Assembly (NCBI GenBank): GCA_004028795.1 | Contig: SAIW01000018.1 | Location: forward strand, 1 to 64,000 | DNA length: 64,000 bases | Direction: 5' to 3' | Source: Chitinophagaceae bacterium | Lineage (GTDB): Bacteria > Bacteroidota > Bacteroidia > Chitinophagales > Chitinophagaceae | Shown: positions 7,570 through 15,599 of the stretch, piece after piece | Layout of the letters: each line of letters begins with the position of its first letter | Numbering within the stretch: position 1 is the first letter of the stretch | Made by a program: the position numbers and the translations under genes | The notes under the pieces: generated by a model | What the model was told of the DNA's origin: nothing | Database searches by the model: none | Seen by the model: only the letters and a program-made list of their open reading frames with translations

Positions 7570-8949
7570 CTAAATAATTTGAGCTACTTTATTTCTTTTA
7601 ATAAACCTGCCATAACCTTTTTCTACTTTACATTCATCGTTATTAATAACTACTTTACCTCTTAATAAAACCGTTTTTACTTTACCTGTTACTTCCCAAC
7701 CTTCATAGCCACTGTAATCCACATTCATGTGATGTGTTGATGCAGATAAAGTGTGTTTTTCATTGGCATCGAAGAGAATTATATCTGCATCACTGTCAAC
7801 AGCAATGGTTCCTTTCTTCGGGAACATGCCAAAGATTTTGGCTGCATTGGTACTGGCGACTTCTACAAACTTGTTTAGGGTGATTTTGCCTTTGTTTACG
7901 CCTTCACTGAACAGTAATTCTATTCTGTTTTCAATAGCCGGATGGCCATTAGGAATTTTAGAGAAATCATCCTTGCCCATCAATTTCTGCTGCCACATAA
8001 AAGGACAGTGGTCTGTTGCCACCACTTGCACCAACCCTTGGTTGATGCCGGCCCATAATGTTGCTTGGTCTTTCTTTTCACGCAATGGTGGGCTCATTAC
8101 CCATTTAGCTCCATCTTCTCTTTCATATAAAGAAGCATCTAAAATTAAATATTGAATGCAGGTTTCTACAAATACTTTCTGATTTCTGTAAGTACCATTA
8201 CGAACAGCATTTAATGCTCCTTCGCAAGTGAGGTGAACAATATAGCCCGGGCATCCGGTATAACCAGCCATCTCCACAAAACGTTCACTCGCTTCTGCTT
8301 CCGTTACTTCCGGTTGAGACAAATAATGATATAAGGGAGACAATTTGCCTTCGCTTTTATGCTTGGCTATGAGGTAATCAATCATGTCTCCATTGGTAGC
8401 ATGAACATTGATGAGGCCACCATGTTTTTTTACTTCTTCCATTAAACCTATCATTTGCCTGTCATCAATCATTAAAGCTCCTTTATAAGCCATAAATGTT
8501 TTGAAAGAAGTAATGCCTTCCTGTTCTATGAAATGCCGAATTTCTTTTTTTGTTTCATCATTGAAATCAGTCACCGCCATGTGAAAGCTATAATCACCTA
8601 CACAGTTATTAGTGCTTCTTTCTTTCCATTCCTGTAAAGCAGCTTGTAAACTATTGCCTTGCTTTTGTAAGACGAAATCTATGACTGTTGTTGTGCCACC
8701 AAACAAAGCTGCACGTGTACCGGTTTCATAATTATCACTTGAATAAGTACCCATGAACGGCATATCTAAATGCACATGCGGGTCTACACCTCCTGGCATA
8801 ACTAATTTGCCTGTTGCATCAATCACTTCATCAGCAGTAACGTTTAAGTTTTTACCTATGGCTGAGATGGTTTCGCCTTCAATAAAAATATCAGCAACAT
8901 AATTATCTGTTGCGGTGATGATGTTTCCTTTTTTAATTAAAATACTCAT
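7570..8949 (-). CDS. hydA: Dihydropyrimidinase
   Basis: This cyclic amidohydrolase opens dihydrouracil or dihydrothymine to the N-carbamoyl-beta-amino acid, step two of the pathway. Metal-site motifs are present: DPHVHLD near residue 57, the Lys that becomes carboxylated in SFKTFMAYKGA, then INVHATNGD, YIVHLTCEGA and ATDHCPF. At 459 residues it has normal family length, and the ATG at 8949 matches the usual MSILIKKG start. A hydantoinase or allantoinase role is possible for the family, but the neighbours PreTA and beta-ureidopropionase make dihydropyrimidinase the best call. A composite repeat occupies its leader from 8958. Confidence 0.95.
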   Translation of the reverse strand: MSILIKKGNIITATDNYVADIFIEGETISAIGKNLNVTADEVIDATGKLVMPGGVDPHVHLDMPFMGTYSSDNYETGTRAALFGGTTTVIDFVLQKQGNSLQAALQEWKERSTNNCVGDYSFHMAVTDFNDETKKEIRHFIEQEGITSFKTFMAYKGALMIDDRQMIGLMEEVKKHGGLINVHATNGDMIDYLIAKHKSEGKLSPLYHYLSQPEVTEAEASERFVEMAGYTGCPGYIVHLTCEGALNAVRNGTYRNQKVFVETCIQYLILDASLYEREDGAKWVMSPPLREKKDQATLWAGINQGLVQVVATDHCPFMWQQKLMGKDDFSKIPNGHPAIENRIELLFSEGVNKGKITLNKFVEVASTNAAKIFGMFPKKGTIAVDSDADIILFDANEKHTLSASTHHMNVDYSGYEGWEVTGKVKTVLLRGKVVINNDECKVEKGYGRFIKRNKVAQII

Positions 8950-8957
8950 GTTTTATT

Positions 8958-9047
8958 TTTTGCCACGAATGCACAAATGGCACGAATGGTTTGTTCAGTT
9001 ATATTCTATTGTACAAGTGTGCGACGCAACTGAAGTTTAATTGAAAT
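8958..9047. repeat. Composite repeat in dihydropyrimidinase leader
   Basis: This is the second copy of the composite at 5878-5967, in the same order and orientation: the CATT-CGTGC leader repeat, a variable AT-rich middle, then GTGTGCGACGCAACTGAAG at about 9017-9035. It starts about 9 bases upstream of the dihydropyrimidinase ATG. The right part pairs imperfectly with the inverted copy at 11967-11997, and together they flank the permease and aminotransferase genes. Confidence 0.85.
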
Positions 9048-9066
9048 ACTTAAGCCGGTAACATAA

Positions 9067-10545
9067 TTATTTCTTCTTACTTAATATCCAATAAACAATA
9101 GCACTCACTGCAAAACCCACAAACCAAGCATAGTGATATAAATCTACTATCCATGCTGGTATGGAGGCTGCATCTAACACTTTAATAGCAACCAAGAAAC
9201 CCGGTACATTGGGTAGCACGCCCAACAACAATGCTATGATGGCTTTAGGATTGTATCCATTGCCAAAACCATAAATTCCCTTGTGGCTGTACAAATCATT
9301 TACACTCAATTGCTGTTTGCGTATGAAGTAATAATCAGCAATCATAATGCCGCCAATAGGACCTAACAAACCTGAGTAAGCAATCAACCATGTGAAAATA
9401 TAACCACTTGGGTCTGCCATCAACTTCCAGGGAAAAATCAATACACCAATAACACCGGTTATGTATCCACCGATTTTGAAATTAATTTTCTTAGGATTTA
9501 AGTTGGCAAAATCATTGGCAGGGCTAACAATATTGGCTGCAATATTTGTGGCCAATGTAGAGATGATGATACCAATCATAGCAAAGCTCACCACAAATTT
9601 GTTTTGAAATTTTCCTGCTAATTGAACTGGATCCCACTCAGGCTGACCGTAAATAATAGCTGATGCAGATGTTACCACTACACCAACAAATGCAAATAAT
9701 GTCATGCTTGGTGGTAAACCTATTGCTTGTCCTTTTATTTGTGCTTTCTGGCTTTTAGCATAACGGGTAAAGTCGGGGATGTTTAAAGATAAGGTTGCCC
9801 AAAAACCTACCACAGCAGTTAATGCAGGAAAAAAGAAATTAAAAAAAGATGCAGTATCAGAAAACTTGGATGGTTCACGTAAAATGGGACCTAAACCTTT
9901 AGCTGCAATTACTGCCCAACAAAACAAAGCCAATGCAGCTAATGGCAAAAAGAAAGCTTTGAATATGAGCAGCTTTTTTATGCTATCAACACCTTTATAA
10001 ATGATGAACATATTCAATGCCCAGAACAATAAAAAGCAAACAGCAGGCAATGCTTGTGGCAATAAACCGGTAGTATTAATAGGCTCTAAACCTGGGCTCC
10101 ATGCTCTGATTAAGTTATACAAGGATGCTCCGCCAATCCATGTTTGAATGCCAAACCACCCACAGGCAACTACTGCTCTTAACATAGCAGGTATGTTAGC
10201 TCCTTTTGTACCAAAACTGGCTCTAGCAAATACCGGAAACGGAATGCCAAACTTAGCACCGGCATGCCCATTCAATAACATAGGCACTAACACAATAGCA
10301 TTACCGATGAAAATAGTAAGTACTGCTTGCCACCAACTCATACCACTATTAATCATGGAGCTTGCCATTGTATACGTTGGGATACACAAGCTCATGCTAA
10401 TCCATAAGGCTGCATAATTCCATGTACCCCAAGTTCTTTTGTTTTGAGGAACCGGAGCCAGGTCTTCTGAGTACAGAGAGGAAGCCTCCCTGCCCTCCAA
10501 AGGAGGATTTTCAGACTCTAATTGTTTAGAAAATTCATTATTCAT
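9067..10545 (-). CDS. NCS1 family nucleobase/hydantoin permease
   Basis: This 492-residue transporter has about twelve hydrophobic helices and the NCS1 signature region RTWGTWNYAALWISMSLCIPTYTMAS followed by GMSWWQA and GIPFPVFARASFG. NCS1 proteins import uracil, thymine, cytosine, allantoin or hydantoins by sodium or proton coupling. Placement between dihydropyrimidinase and the aminotransferase suggests uracil or thymine uptake. The hydrophilic N-terminus is unusual: residues 11-21 (SENPPLEGREA) are encoded by a dispersed palindromic repeat at 10486-10516, so the natural start may have been further in. It lies 22 bases downstream of the aminotransferase stop. Confidence 0.93.
   Translation of the reverse strand: MNNEFSKQLESENPPLEGREASSLYSEDLAPVPQNKRTWGTWNYAALWISMSLCIPTYTMASSMINSGMSWWQAVLTIFIGNAIVLVPMLLNGHAGAKFGIPFPVFARASFGTKGANIPAMLRAVVACGWFGIQTWIGGASLYNLIRAWSPGLEPINTTGLLPQALPAVCFLLFWALNMFIIYKGVDSIKKLLIFKAFFLPLAALALFCWAVIAAKGLGPILREPSKFSDTASFFNFFFPALTAVVGFWATLSLNIPDFTRYAKSQKAQIKGQAIGLPPSMTLFAFVGVVVTSASAIIYGQPEWDPVQLAGKFQNKFVVSFAMIGIIISTLATNIAANIVSPANDFANLNPKKINFKIGGYITGVIGVLIFPWKLMADPSGYIFTWLIAYSGLLGPIGGIMIADYYFIRKQQLSVNDLYSHKGIYGFGNGYNPKAIIALLLGVLPNVPGFLVAIKVLDAASIPAWIVDLYHYAWFVGFAVSAIVYWILSKKK
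10486..10516. repeat. CCTCCAAAGGAGG palindromic repeat in permease N-terminus
   Basis: The plus strand reads CCTCCCTGCCCTCCAAAGGA followed by GGATTTT, with CCTCCAAAGGAGG as a near-perfect palindrome. It encodes SENPPLEGREA in the permease. It is in opposite orientation to the copy at 10571-10602, making an inverted pair around the aminotransferase/permease junction. Confidence 0.75.
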
Positions 10546-10567
10546 AAACAGTTTAAAAGTTCAGGTT

Positions 10568-11935
10568 TTAAGCCCCTACTTTGGAGGGGTTTGGGGAGGC
10601 TATTTCATCAGCAATCTTCAATGCCTCACTAATTATAGCTAACCCTTCATCTATCTGCTCTTTGGTAACAATTAGTGGCGGTGCACAGAAAATATAGTTC
10701 CATCTTACAAAAGTGTACATGCCTAATTCTTTAATCCTGGCAGCCACTTTATTCATCACTACCATTTCATCGGGCTTTGCATTGAAAGGAGCCATCGGCT
10801 CTTTTGTTTTTCTATTCTTCACCACTTCAATACAACCCAGCAAACCTGTATTTCTAAAATCACCGATAGATGGATGAATGTCTTTTAATTTATCAACCTG
10901 CTGCTCCATGTATTTGCCCATCTCTCTGGCATTTTCTAACAAATTATCTTCTTCATATATTTTCAATGTTTCTAATGCTGCTGCACAGCAGACAGCATGA
11001 GCAGAATAGGTTAATCCCAACGGCAAAATTGCATCATCATACTTAGCAGCAATCTTATTACTCACTTGTAAACAACCAAAAGGCAAGTAACCACAAGTTA
11101 ATCCTTTTGCCATGGCAATCATATCAGGCACAATGCCATGATTTTGAAAACCAAACCATTGCCCGGTTCTGCCAAAGCCACTCATTACTTCATCCATTAT
11201 CATTAATATGCCATGTTTATTGGTTATTTCTCTAACGGCTTTTAAATATCCTTTAGGGTATTGTAAACAACCACTTGTTCCACTTTCACCTTCTAATAAA
11301 ATAGCAGCAATATTAGCAGGACCTTCATAAGCAATAATCCTTTCTAAACCGGCAACTGCTTCTTTCAATAAATTTTCTTCGCCATATTCCCAACGATATA
11401 AATTAGGTAAATCAAAATGTACAAAATTGGGTGCTTGTTGTGCATCCACAGGCAGTTTACGTGGGTCGCCGCCGGCAGAAATTACGCCCATCGTTGCACC
11501 ATGATAGGATTGATAACGGGTTAATATTTTATGTCTTCCGGTACATAACCTTGCCAGCTTAATACCGTTTTCAATAGAAGTAGCACCACACAATGTGAAG
11601 AAAGATTTATTCAAATCACCGGGACAAATCTCCGCCAACTTCTTGCCCAAATCCGCTCTTGCTTTTGTAACACAACTCGGCGTTACATAAGCCACTTCTT
11701 GCATTTGCTTAACCACCGCTTCCGTGATGCGTTGATTACCATGACCGATGTTCATATTAATTAATCCACTTGAAAAATCAATTATTCTGTTATCATCATA
11801 ATCATACAAATACACGCCCTCTGCACGTTTCACCGCAATCGGGTTAGTACCTTTTTGTTTGCTCCAGCTAAACAAAGTATAGTCCTGAGCGTCATTAATA
11901 ATCTCTTCCGCCAATGATATAGTTTCTGTTTGCAT
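10568..11935 (-). CDS. Class III aminotransferase, probable beta-alanine transaminase
   Basis: This PLP enzyme of fold type I, class III (omega-aminotransferase type) has DEVMSGFGRTGQWFGF and the Schiff-base Lys in DMIAMAKGLTCGYLP. By context it transfers the amino group of beta-alanine (or 3-aminoisobutyrate) to pyruvate or 2-oxoglutarate, giving malonate (or methylmalonate) semialdehyde for MmsA. Taurine- or other omega-amino-acid specificity cannot be excluded. It starts at the ATG at 11935 and is 455 residues long. The last ten residues (ASPNPSKVGA) and the stop codon come from the dispersed repeat at 10571-10602, so the native C-terminus was probably shorter. A GTGCGACGC element lies in its leader. 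Confidence 0.9.
   Translation of the reverse strand: MQTETISLAEEIINDAQDYTLFSWSKQKGTNPIAVKRAEGVYLYDYDDNRIIDFSSGLINMNIGHGNQRITEAVVKQMQEVAYVTPSCVTKARADLGKKLAEICPGDLNKSFFTLCGATSIENGIKLARLCTGRHKILTRYQSYHGATMGVISAGGDPRKLPVDAQQAPNFVHFDLPNLYRWEYGEENLLKEAVAGLERIIAYEGPANIAAILLEGESGTSGCLQYPKGYLKAVREITNKHGILMIMDEVMSGFGRTGQWFGFQNHGIVPDMIAMAKGLTCGYLPFGCLQVSNKIAAKYDDAILPLGLTYSAHAVCCAAALETLKIYEEDNLLENAREMGKYMEQQVDKLKDIHPSIGDFRNTGLLGCIEVVKNRKTKEPMAPFNAKPDEMVVMNKVAARIKELGMYTFVRWNYIFCAPPLIVTKEQIDEGLAIISEALKIADEIASPNPSKVGA
10571..10602. repeat. Dispersed repeat supplying the aminotransferase C-terminus
   Basis: On the minus strand it reads AGCCTCCCCAAACCCCTCCA and continues AAGTAGGGGC. It is in the aminotransferase frame and encodes the tail ASPNPSKVGA just before the stop. 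It is the inverted partner of the copy at 10486-10516. Confidence 0.75.
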
Positions 11936-11966
11936 AGTTTTATTTTTATGTACTTAACTTCCTGTT

Positions 11967-11997
11967 ATTAATTAAGCTTTAGTTGCGTCGCACACTT
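11967..11997. repeat. GTGTGCGACGC element, inverted orientation, aminotransferase leader
   Basis: The reverse complement reads AAGTGTGCGACGCAACTAAA followed by GCTTAATT, matching the right part of 9015-9047 with a few changes. It lies 32-62 bases upstream of the aminotransferase ATG. With the copies at 5935, 6941 and 9015 it means four transcription-unit starts in the pyrimidine locus carry this element. Confidence 0.8.
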
Positions 11998-12008
11998 GTA
12001 CTTTCTAT

Positions 12009-12578
12009 TTATAAATCATCTGGTTTAAACCCGATTCTTTTCCTTGTTTTTGGTATTGATTCTTTTTCACTTTTATCATCTAATAAGTTTTCAATAGCAT
12101 CATAAATCTGATTCAACTGAACATCATGACTATCAATTTTATCTTCCAGTTTTTGTAATTTTTCTATCATCAACTTGTTGGTTAATGATAATTTTCTAAT
12201 AGCTACAAAAGCTCTCATTATAGCAATATTCATTGCAATGGCTTTTGCTGAATTAATAACACCGCTCAGCATTGCAACTCCTTGCTCTGTAAAACAAAAT
12301 GGAGCATATCTTAAGCCCATTAAATCCGGTGAATTGGAGGTCACAAATTGTGACCTCCAATTCCGGAACTCATCTAAAGACATTTGAAACATAAAATCCT
12401 CCGGAAATCTTTCTATGTTTCTTTTTACAGCTTGTTTTAAAACTTTCGTTTCAATGCCATACATGGCCGCTAAATCTCTGTCTAACATGACTTTTACACC
12501 TCTTATTACATAAATCTTATTAACAAGAATTGTATCAACAAGTATCAAAGAGGGTTTATGTTGGTTAAGTCTTGCCAT
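12009..12578 (-). CDS. ORF6N domain-containing protein
   Basis: The N-terminal part (about residues 15-100) matches ORF6N, a domain found in phage and viral DNA-interacting proteins: IYVIRGVKVMLDRDLAAMYGIETKVLKQAVKRN, RFPEDFMFQMSLDEF, then APFCFTEQGVAMLSGV. A C-terminal coiled-coil segment follows (about 125-165) and a basic tail. Chromosomal ORF6N genes are common in Bacteroidota without a prophage, and I see no other phage gene here. Function is unknown; DNA binding is inferred from the domain. It starts one base after the PHA-type gene ends. A 33-base near-perfect palindrome lies inside the coding region at 12331-12363. Confidence 0.9.
   Translation of the reverse strand: MARLNQHKPSLILVDTILVNKIYVIRGVKVMLDRDLAAMYGIETKVLKQAVKRNIERFPEDFMFQMSLDEFRNWRSQFVTSNSPDLMGLRYAPFCFTEQGVAMLSGVINSAKAIAMNIAIMRAFVAIRKLSLTNKLMIEKLQKLEDKIDSHDVQLNQIYDAIENLLDDKSEKESIPKTRKRIGFKPDDL
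12331..12363. repeat. 33-base palindrome inside ORF6N gene
   Basis: Two 16-base arms, GAATTGGAGGTCACAA and its exact reverse complement, surround one central base. It encodes the RSQFVTSNSPD stretch of the ORF6N protein, where relatives are variable. A perfect hairpin of this length in a gene is unlikely by chance and suggests a repeat insertion or a binding site. Confidence 0.85.
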
Positions 12579-12579
12579 T

Positions 12580-12882
12580 CTACTTCAACGATTCTTCAAC
12601 AGCTTTTTTAATATTACTTTCAATAGCTCCTTTAAAGAAAGCCAATGTCATCGGAATTTTTGCTTCAATATCAATCGATGCATCGTTAATTATCATTGTT
12701 CCTGAAACATCAAAACCCTTGGCAGATAAGGTAAATTTTCCCGTATAACCATTCCATTCTTCGCTAACGCTGTCAATCATTCCGGCAAATTTTTCTTTCA
12801 GATTACTAAGCATGTTTTTTGTTTTAGCTGCAACTTCATCTTTACTTAATGAATGCGGAATACTGATGTTAATTGATGACAT
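12580..12882 (-). CDS. Polyhydroxyalkanoic acid system family protein (PHA_gran_rgn)
   Basis: This 100-residue protein resembles the PHA granule-region family: INISIPHSLSKDEVAAKTKNM at the start, then an alternating beta-rich segment with GKFTLSAKGFDVSGTMII and IEAKIPMTLAFFKGAIESNI. The family is named for neighbourhood with polyhydroxyalkanoate genes in other bacteria; its action is not established to my knowledge, and no PHA gene is present here. It has no signal peptide or membrane helix. It lies 48 bases downstream of mmsA and abuts the ORF6N gene, so all three may be cotranscribed. Confidence 0.8.
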   Translation of the reverse strand: MSSINISIPHSLSKDEVAAKTKNMLSNLKEKFAGMIDSVSEEWNGYTGKFTLSAKGFDVSGTMIINDASIDIEAKIPMTLAFFKGAIESNIKKAVEESLK

Positions 12883-12930
12883 GTTTTTATTTTAGGTATT
12901 ATGAAATTTGTTAATGCTGCAATATAAGCT

Positions 12931-14388
12931 TTAACTCATCCAGTTAATACCTGCTTCTGGATTCCATTTGGTGGTTGATTTTTTTAGTTTTGTCCAGAAT
13001 TCAATAGAACTTTTTCCTGTAATATCTCCAACACCAAATTTACTTTCATTCCATCCGCCAAAGCTGAAAGGTTCACGTGGTACAGGCACACCAACATTTA
13101 CACCAATCATACCTGCACTGGCTTTTTCAATAACATATCTTGCATAACCGCCGTTTTGTGTAAACACGCTGGCCGCATTGCCATAAGGATTGCTGTTTTC
13201 AATAGCAATAGCTTCATCCAAAGTATTGGTACGCATAATTGAAATAACGGGCCCGAATATTTCTTCTTTGGCAACAGCCATATCAGGTTTTACATAATCT
13301 ATTACAGTAGGACCAACATAAGTACCGTTTTCTTTTCCATCAACAATAGCTTTTCTTCCATCAACTAAAACTTTGGCTCCCTGCTGTTCTGCTTCAGTAA
13401 TATATCTTTCAATTCGCTCTTTAGATGCTTTGTTAATTACAGCTCCTAAATTCTTTCCCGGAACAACTTTTTGTGCTTCAGTTACAATTTTATTTATAAT
13501 ATGATCAATATTTCCAACACCAACCATGGCACTGGCTGCCATACAACGTTGGCCTGCACAGCCACTCATACTTGCAACAACATTAGCAGCCGTCATATCT
13601 TCCTTGGCATCGGGTAAAACCAATAAATGATTTTTTGCACCACCTAAAGCCAAACATCTTTTATAATTATGTGTTGCACGTTGATAAACAATTTTGGCAA
13701 CTTTAGTAGAACCCACAAAACTTACAGCTTCAATTTCAGGATGGTCACAAATAGCATTTACAATATCAACATCGCCATGAACAATATTCAATACACCATC
13801 CGGTAAACCTGCTTCTTTTAAAAGCTCTGCTAATCTTCCGCAACTCAACGGCACTTTTTCACTTGGCTTTATAATCATACAATTGCCTAACGCAATGGCA
13901 TTGGGTATCGTCCAATTAGGAACCATTGCAGGAAAATTAAAAGGAACAATAGAAGCTACAACACCTAATGGTACATGCTCTGTTCTACATTCAACACCTT
14001 TACTAACTTCTAATACTTCACCTGTAACTAATTGTGGTAATGAAGTAGCAAACTCCGTTAATTCAATACATTTCTCTATCTCAGCAACAGATTCACCATA
14101 AGTTTTACCGTTTTCTTCTGTACATAATGCTGCTAACTCTTTTAAATTTTTTTCTAATAAGTATTTATAACGGAAGAAAACCTGCACACGCTCTTTAATA
14201 GGCATTTTGCTCCATTTTGGAAAAGCTGCTTTAGCAGCTTTAACTGCATTAGCTAAATCTTCTGATGAAGACAGCGGAACTGTAGAGAGATGCGTACCAT
14301 CAACGGGAGAAATAACATCTAAAGCCTTATCAGTTGATGCATTTACAAATTGTCCGTTGATATAATTCTGAACAGGAGCATATTTCAT
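12931..14388 (-). CDS. mmsA: CoA-acylating methylmalonate/malonate-semialdehyde dehydrogenase
   Basis: An aldehyde dehydrogenase family protein of the MmsA type, converting malonate or methylmalonate semialdehyde plus CoA and NAD to acetyl-CoA or propionyl-CoA and CO2. Motifs include PFNFPAMVPNWTIPNAIALGN, FVGSTKVA, ALGGAKNH and the nucleophile in GCAGQRCMAAS. This is the final step after beta-alanine transamination, and the enzyme could also serve valine breakdown. I start at the ATG at 14388 (MKYAPVQNYINGQF, 485 residues); an upstream in-frame extension would add a hydrophobic stretch untypical of this cytoplasmic family. It is divergent from the Lrp-type regulator, which probably controls it. 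Confidence 0.95.
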   Translation of the reverse strand: MKYAPVQNYINGQFVNASTDKALDVISPVDGTHLSTVPLSSSEDLANAVKAAKAAFPKWSKMPIKERVQVFFRYKYLLEKNLKELAALCTEENGKTYGESVAEIEKCIELTEFATSLPQLVTGEVLEVSKGVECRTEHVPLGVVASIVPFNFPAMVPNWTIPNAIALGNCMIIKPSEKVPLSCGRLAELLKEAGLPDGVLNIVHGDVDIVNAICDHPEIEAVSFVGSTKVAKIVYQRATHNYKRCLALGGAKNHLLVLPDAKEDMTAANVVASMSGCAGQRCMAASAMVGVGNIDHIINKIVTEAQKVVPGKNLGAVINKASKERIERYITEAEQQGAKVLVDGRKAIVDGKENGTYVGPTVIDYVKPDMAVAKEEIFGPVISIMRTNTLDEAIAIENSNPYGNAASVFTQNGGYARYVIEKASAGMIGVNVGVPVPREPFSFGGWNESKFGVGDITGKSSIEFWTKLKKSTTKWNPEAGINWMS

Positions 14389-14498
14389 TGGATGAAAATT
14401 TAATAAAAAAAACAATGAAAATAAAAATTTTTTAGAAATATGCAAATTATTTTAGTGATTTTTTATTTTAAAGTCGCATTTTTGTTGGTAACTATTAT
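14389..14498. promoter_or_regulatory. Divergent promoter region between mmsA and the Lrp-type gene
   Basis: These 110 very AT-rich bases must hold the promoters of both genes. AsnC/Lrp regulators usually bind their own divergent promoter, so an operator is expected here. I could not identify an unambiguous Bacteroidota -33/-7 pair or a clear palindrome. Confidence 0.4.
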
Positions 14499-14969
14499 AT
14501 GCAGAAAACTAATACTACATTAGACGAGCTTGATTTTAATATTCTTTCCTGTTTACAGCAAGATGGAAGAATGAGTTTTACGGTGATTGCAGATAAATTA
14601 AAAGTATCTGTAGGAACAGTAAGAACCCGTATGAATAAATTAATTGAAGAAAGAACAATTAGCATTATAGGAAGAGTTGATGCAGATAAAGTTGGCTTCA
14701 GATCTTATGCTCATATTGCGGTATTTGTAAGACCTGCTACTTTGAAAGAAAAAGTAGCTAAACAAATTGCCAAGTTTAAAGAGGTTAGTTTTCTGGCAAT
14801 GACGAGCGGCGATTATGATTTAGAAGTTGACGTTATGTGCAGAGATAATGACCATTTGGTTGAATTTGTAAATAAAATTTCTGCAATAGAAGGTGTGCAT
14901 CAAACCAAAACAACTTTATACTTTAAGGTATATAAATATGCACAGCCCGATTTGAATTTGTTGAAGTAG
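14499..14969 (+). CDS. Lrp/AsnC family transcriptional regulator
   Basis: The N-terminal helix-turn-helix (LDELDFNILSCLQQDGRMSF through VSVGTVRTRMNKLIEE, about residues 7-50) is followed by a RAM ligand-binding domain with FLAMTSGDYDLEVDVMCRD. At 156 residues it is standard for Lrp/AsnC. Such regulators bind amino acids; here beta-alanine or a semialdehyde precursor is plausible, because the gene is divergent from mmsA at the head of the pyrimidine degradation locus. That target assignment is inference from position only. Confidence 0.92.
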   Translation: MQKTNTTLDELDFNILSCLQQDGRMSFTVIADKLKVSVGTVRTRMNKLIEERTISIIGRVDADKVGFRSYAHIAVFVRPATLKEKVAKQIAKFKEVSFLAMTSGDYDLEVDVMCRDNDHLVEFVNKISAIEGVHQTKTTLYFKVYKYAQPDLNLLK

Positions 14970-14992
14970 TTTAGCAGCGTTAATTAAACTAC

Positions 14993-15589
14993 ATGACTTC
15001 GGAAAGAACTGCCAAGCTTTTAAAGGTTTTAAGTAAACGCCAGAGCAACTTAACTGTTGTAATAGAAAATGTGCAAGACCCTCACAACATTAGTGCTGTA
15101 ATGAGAACCTGCGATGCTGTTGGTATTCAGGATATTTATATTCTTAACACAAAAATTCCACGGCATAAAAAATTTGGTGCTAAAAGCAGCAGCAGTGCAT
15201 TAAAGTGGTTAACTCTTCATCAGTTTGATAATGCAGAACAGTGTTTTGTTGAATTGAGAAAGCATTATGAAACTATTTTAACCACACACTTATCAAGCGA
15301 TGCGGTTGATTTATATGCAATTGATTTTACTAAAAGTGTGGCATTGGTTTTTGGCAACGAACATGAAGGTGTAAGCGAAGAAGTAAGAAATATGGCTGAT
15401 GGAAATTTCATTATCCCTCAAATGGGTATTATTCAAAGCTTAAATATTTCTGTGGCTTGTGCTGTAAGTATTTATGAAGCGTATCGTCAAAAGCAAATTG
15501 CGGGACATTATAACGAACAATCATTATCTGCTGAAAGAATGAACAGTTTAATGGGAGAGTGGGGCTTTATTGACAATGATAAATTATAA
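14993..15589 (+). CDS. trmH: TrmH family tRNA/rRNA ribose 2'-O-methyltransferase
   Basis: This SPOUT methyltransferase has the three knot motifs: NISAVMRTCDAVGI, ALVFGNEHEGVSEE and IIPQMGIIQSLNISVACAVSIYEAYRQ. The N-terminal extension TSERTAKLLKVLSKRQ is typical of TrmH, which makes Gm18 in tRNA. 198 residues is the expected size. It follows the regulator by 23 bases, and the thioredoxin-like gene starts 10 bases after its stop, so all three could be cotranscribed. Confidence 0.9.
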   Translation: MTSERTAKLLKVLSKRQSNLTVVIENVQDPHNISAVMRTCDAVGIQDIYILNTKIPRHKKFGAKSSSSALKWLTLHQFDNAEQCFVELRKHYETILTTHLSSDAVDLYAIDFTKSVALVFGNEHEGVSEEVRNMADGNFIIPQMGIIQSLNISVACAVSIYEAYRQKQIAGHYNEQSLSAERMNSLMGEWGFIDNDKL

Positions 15590-15599
15590 ACGATACATT

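Noticed and set aside
12009-12578. Prophage marker: ORF6N domain gene
   Set aside because: No integrase, capsid, tail or lysis gene is nearby, and single chromosomal ORF6N genes are common in Bacteroidota.
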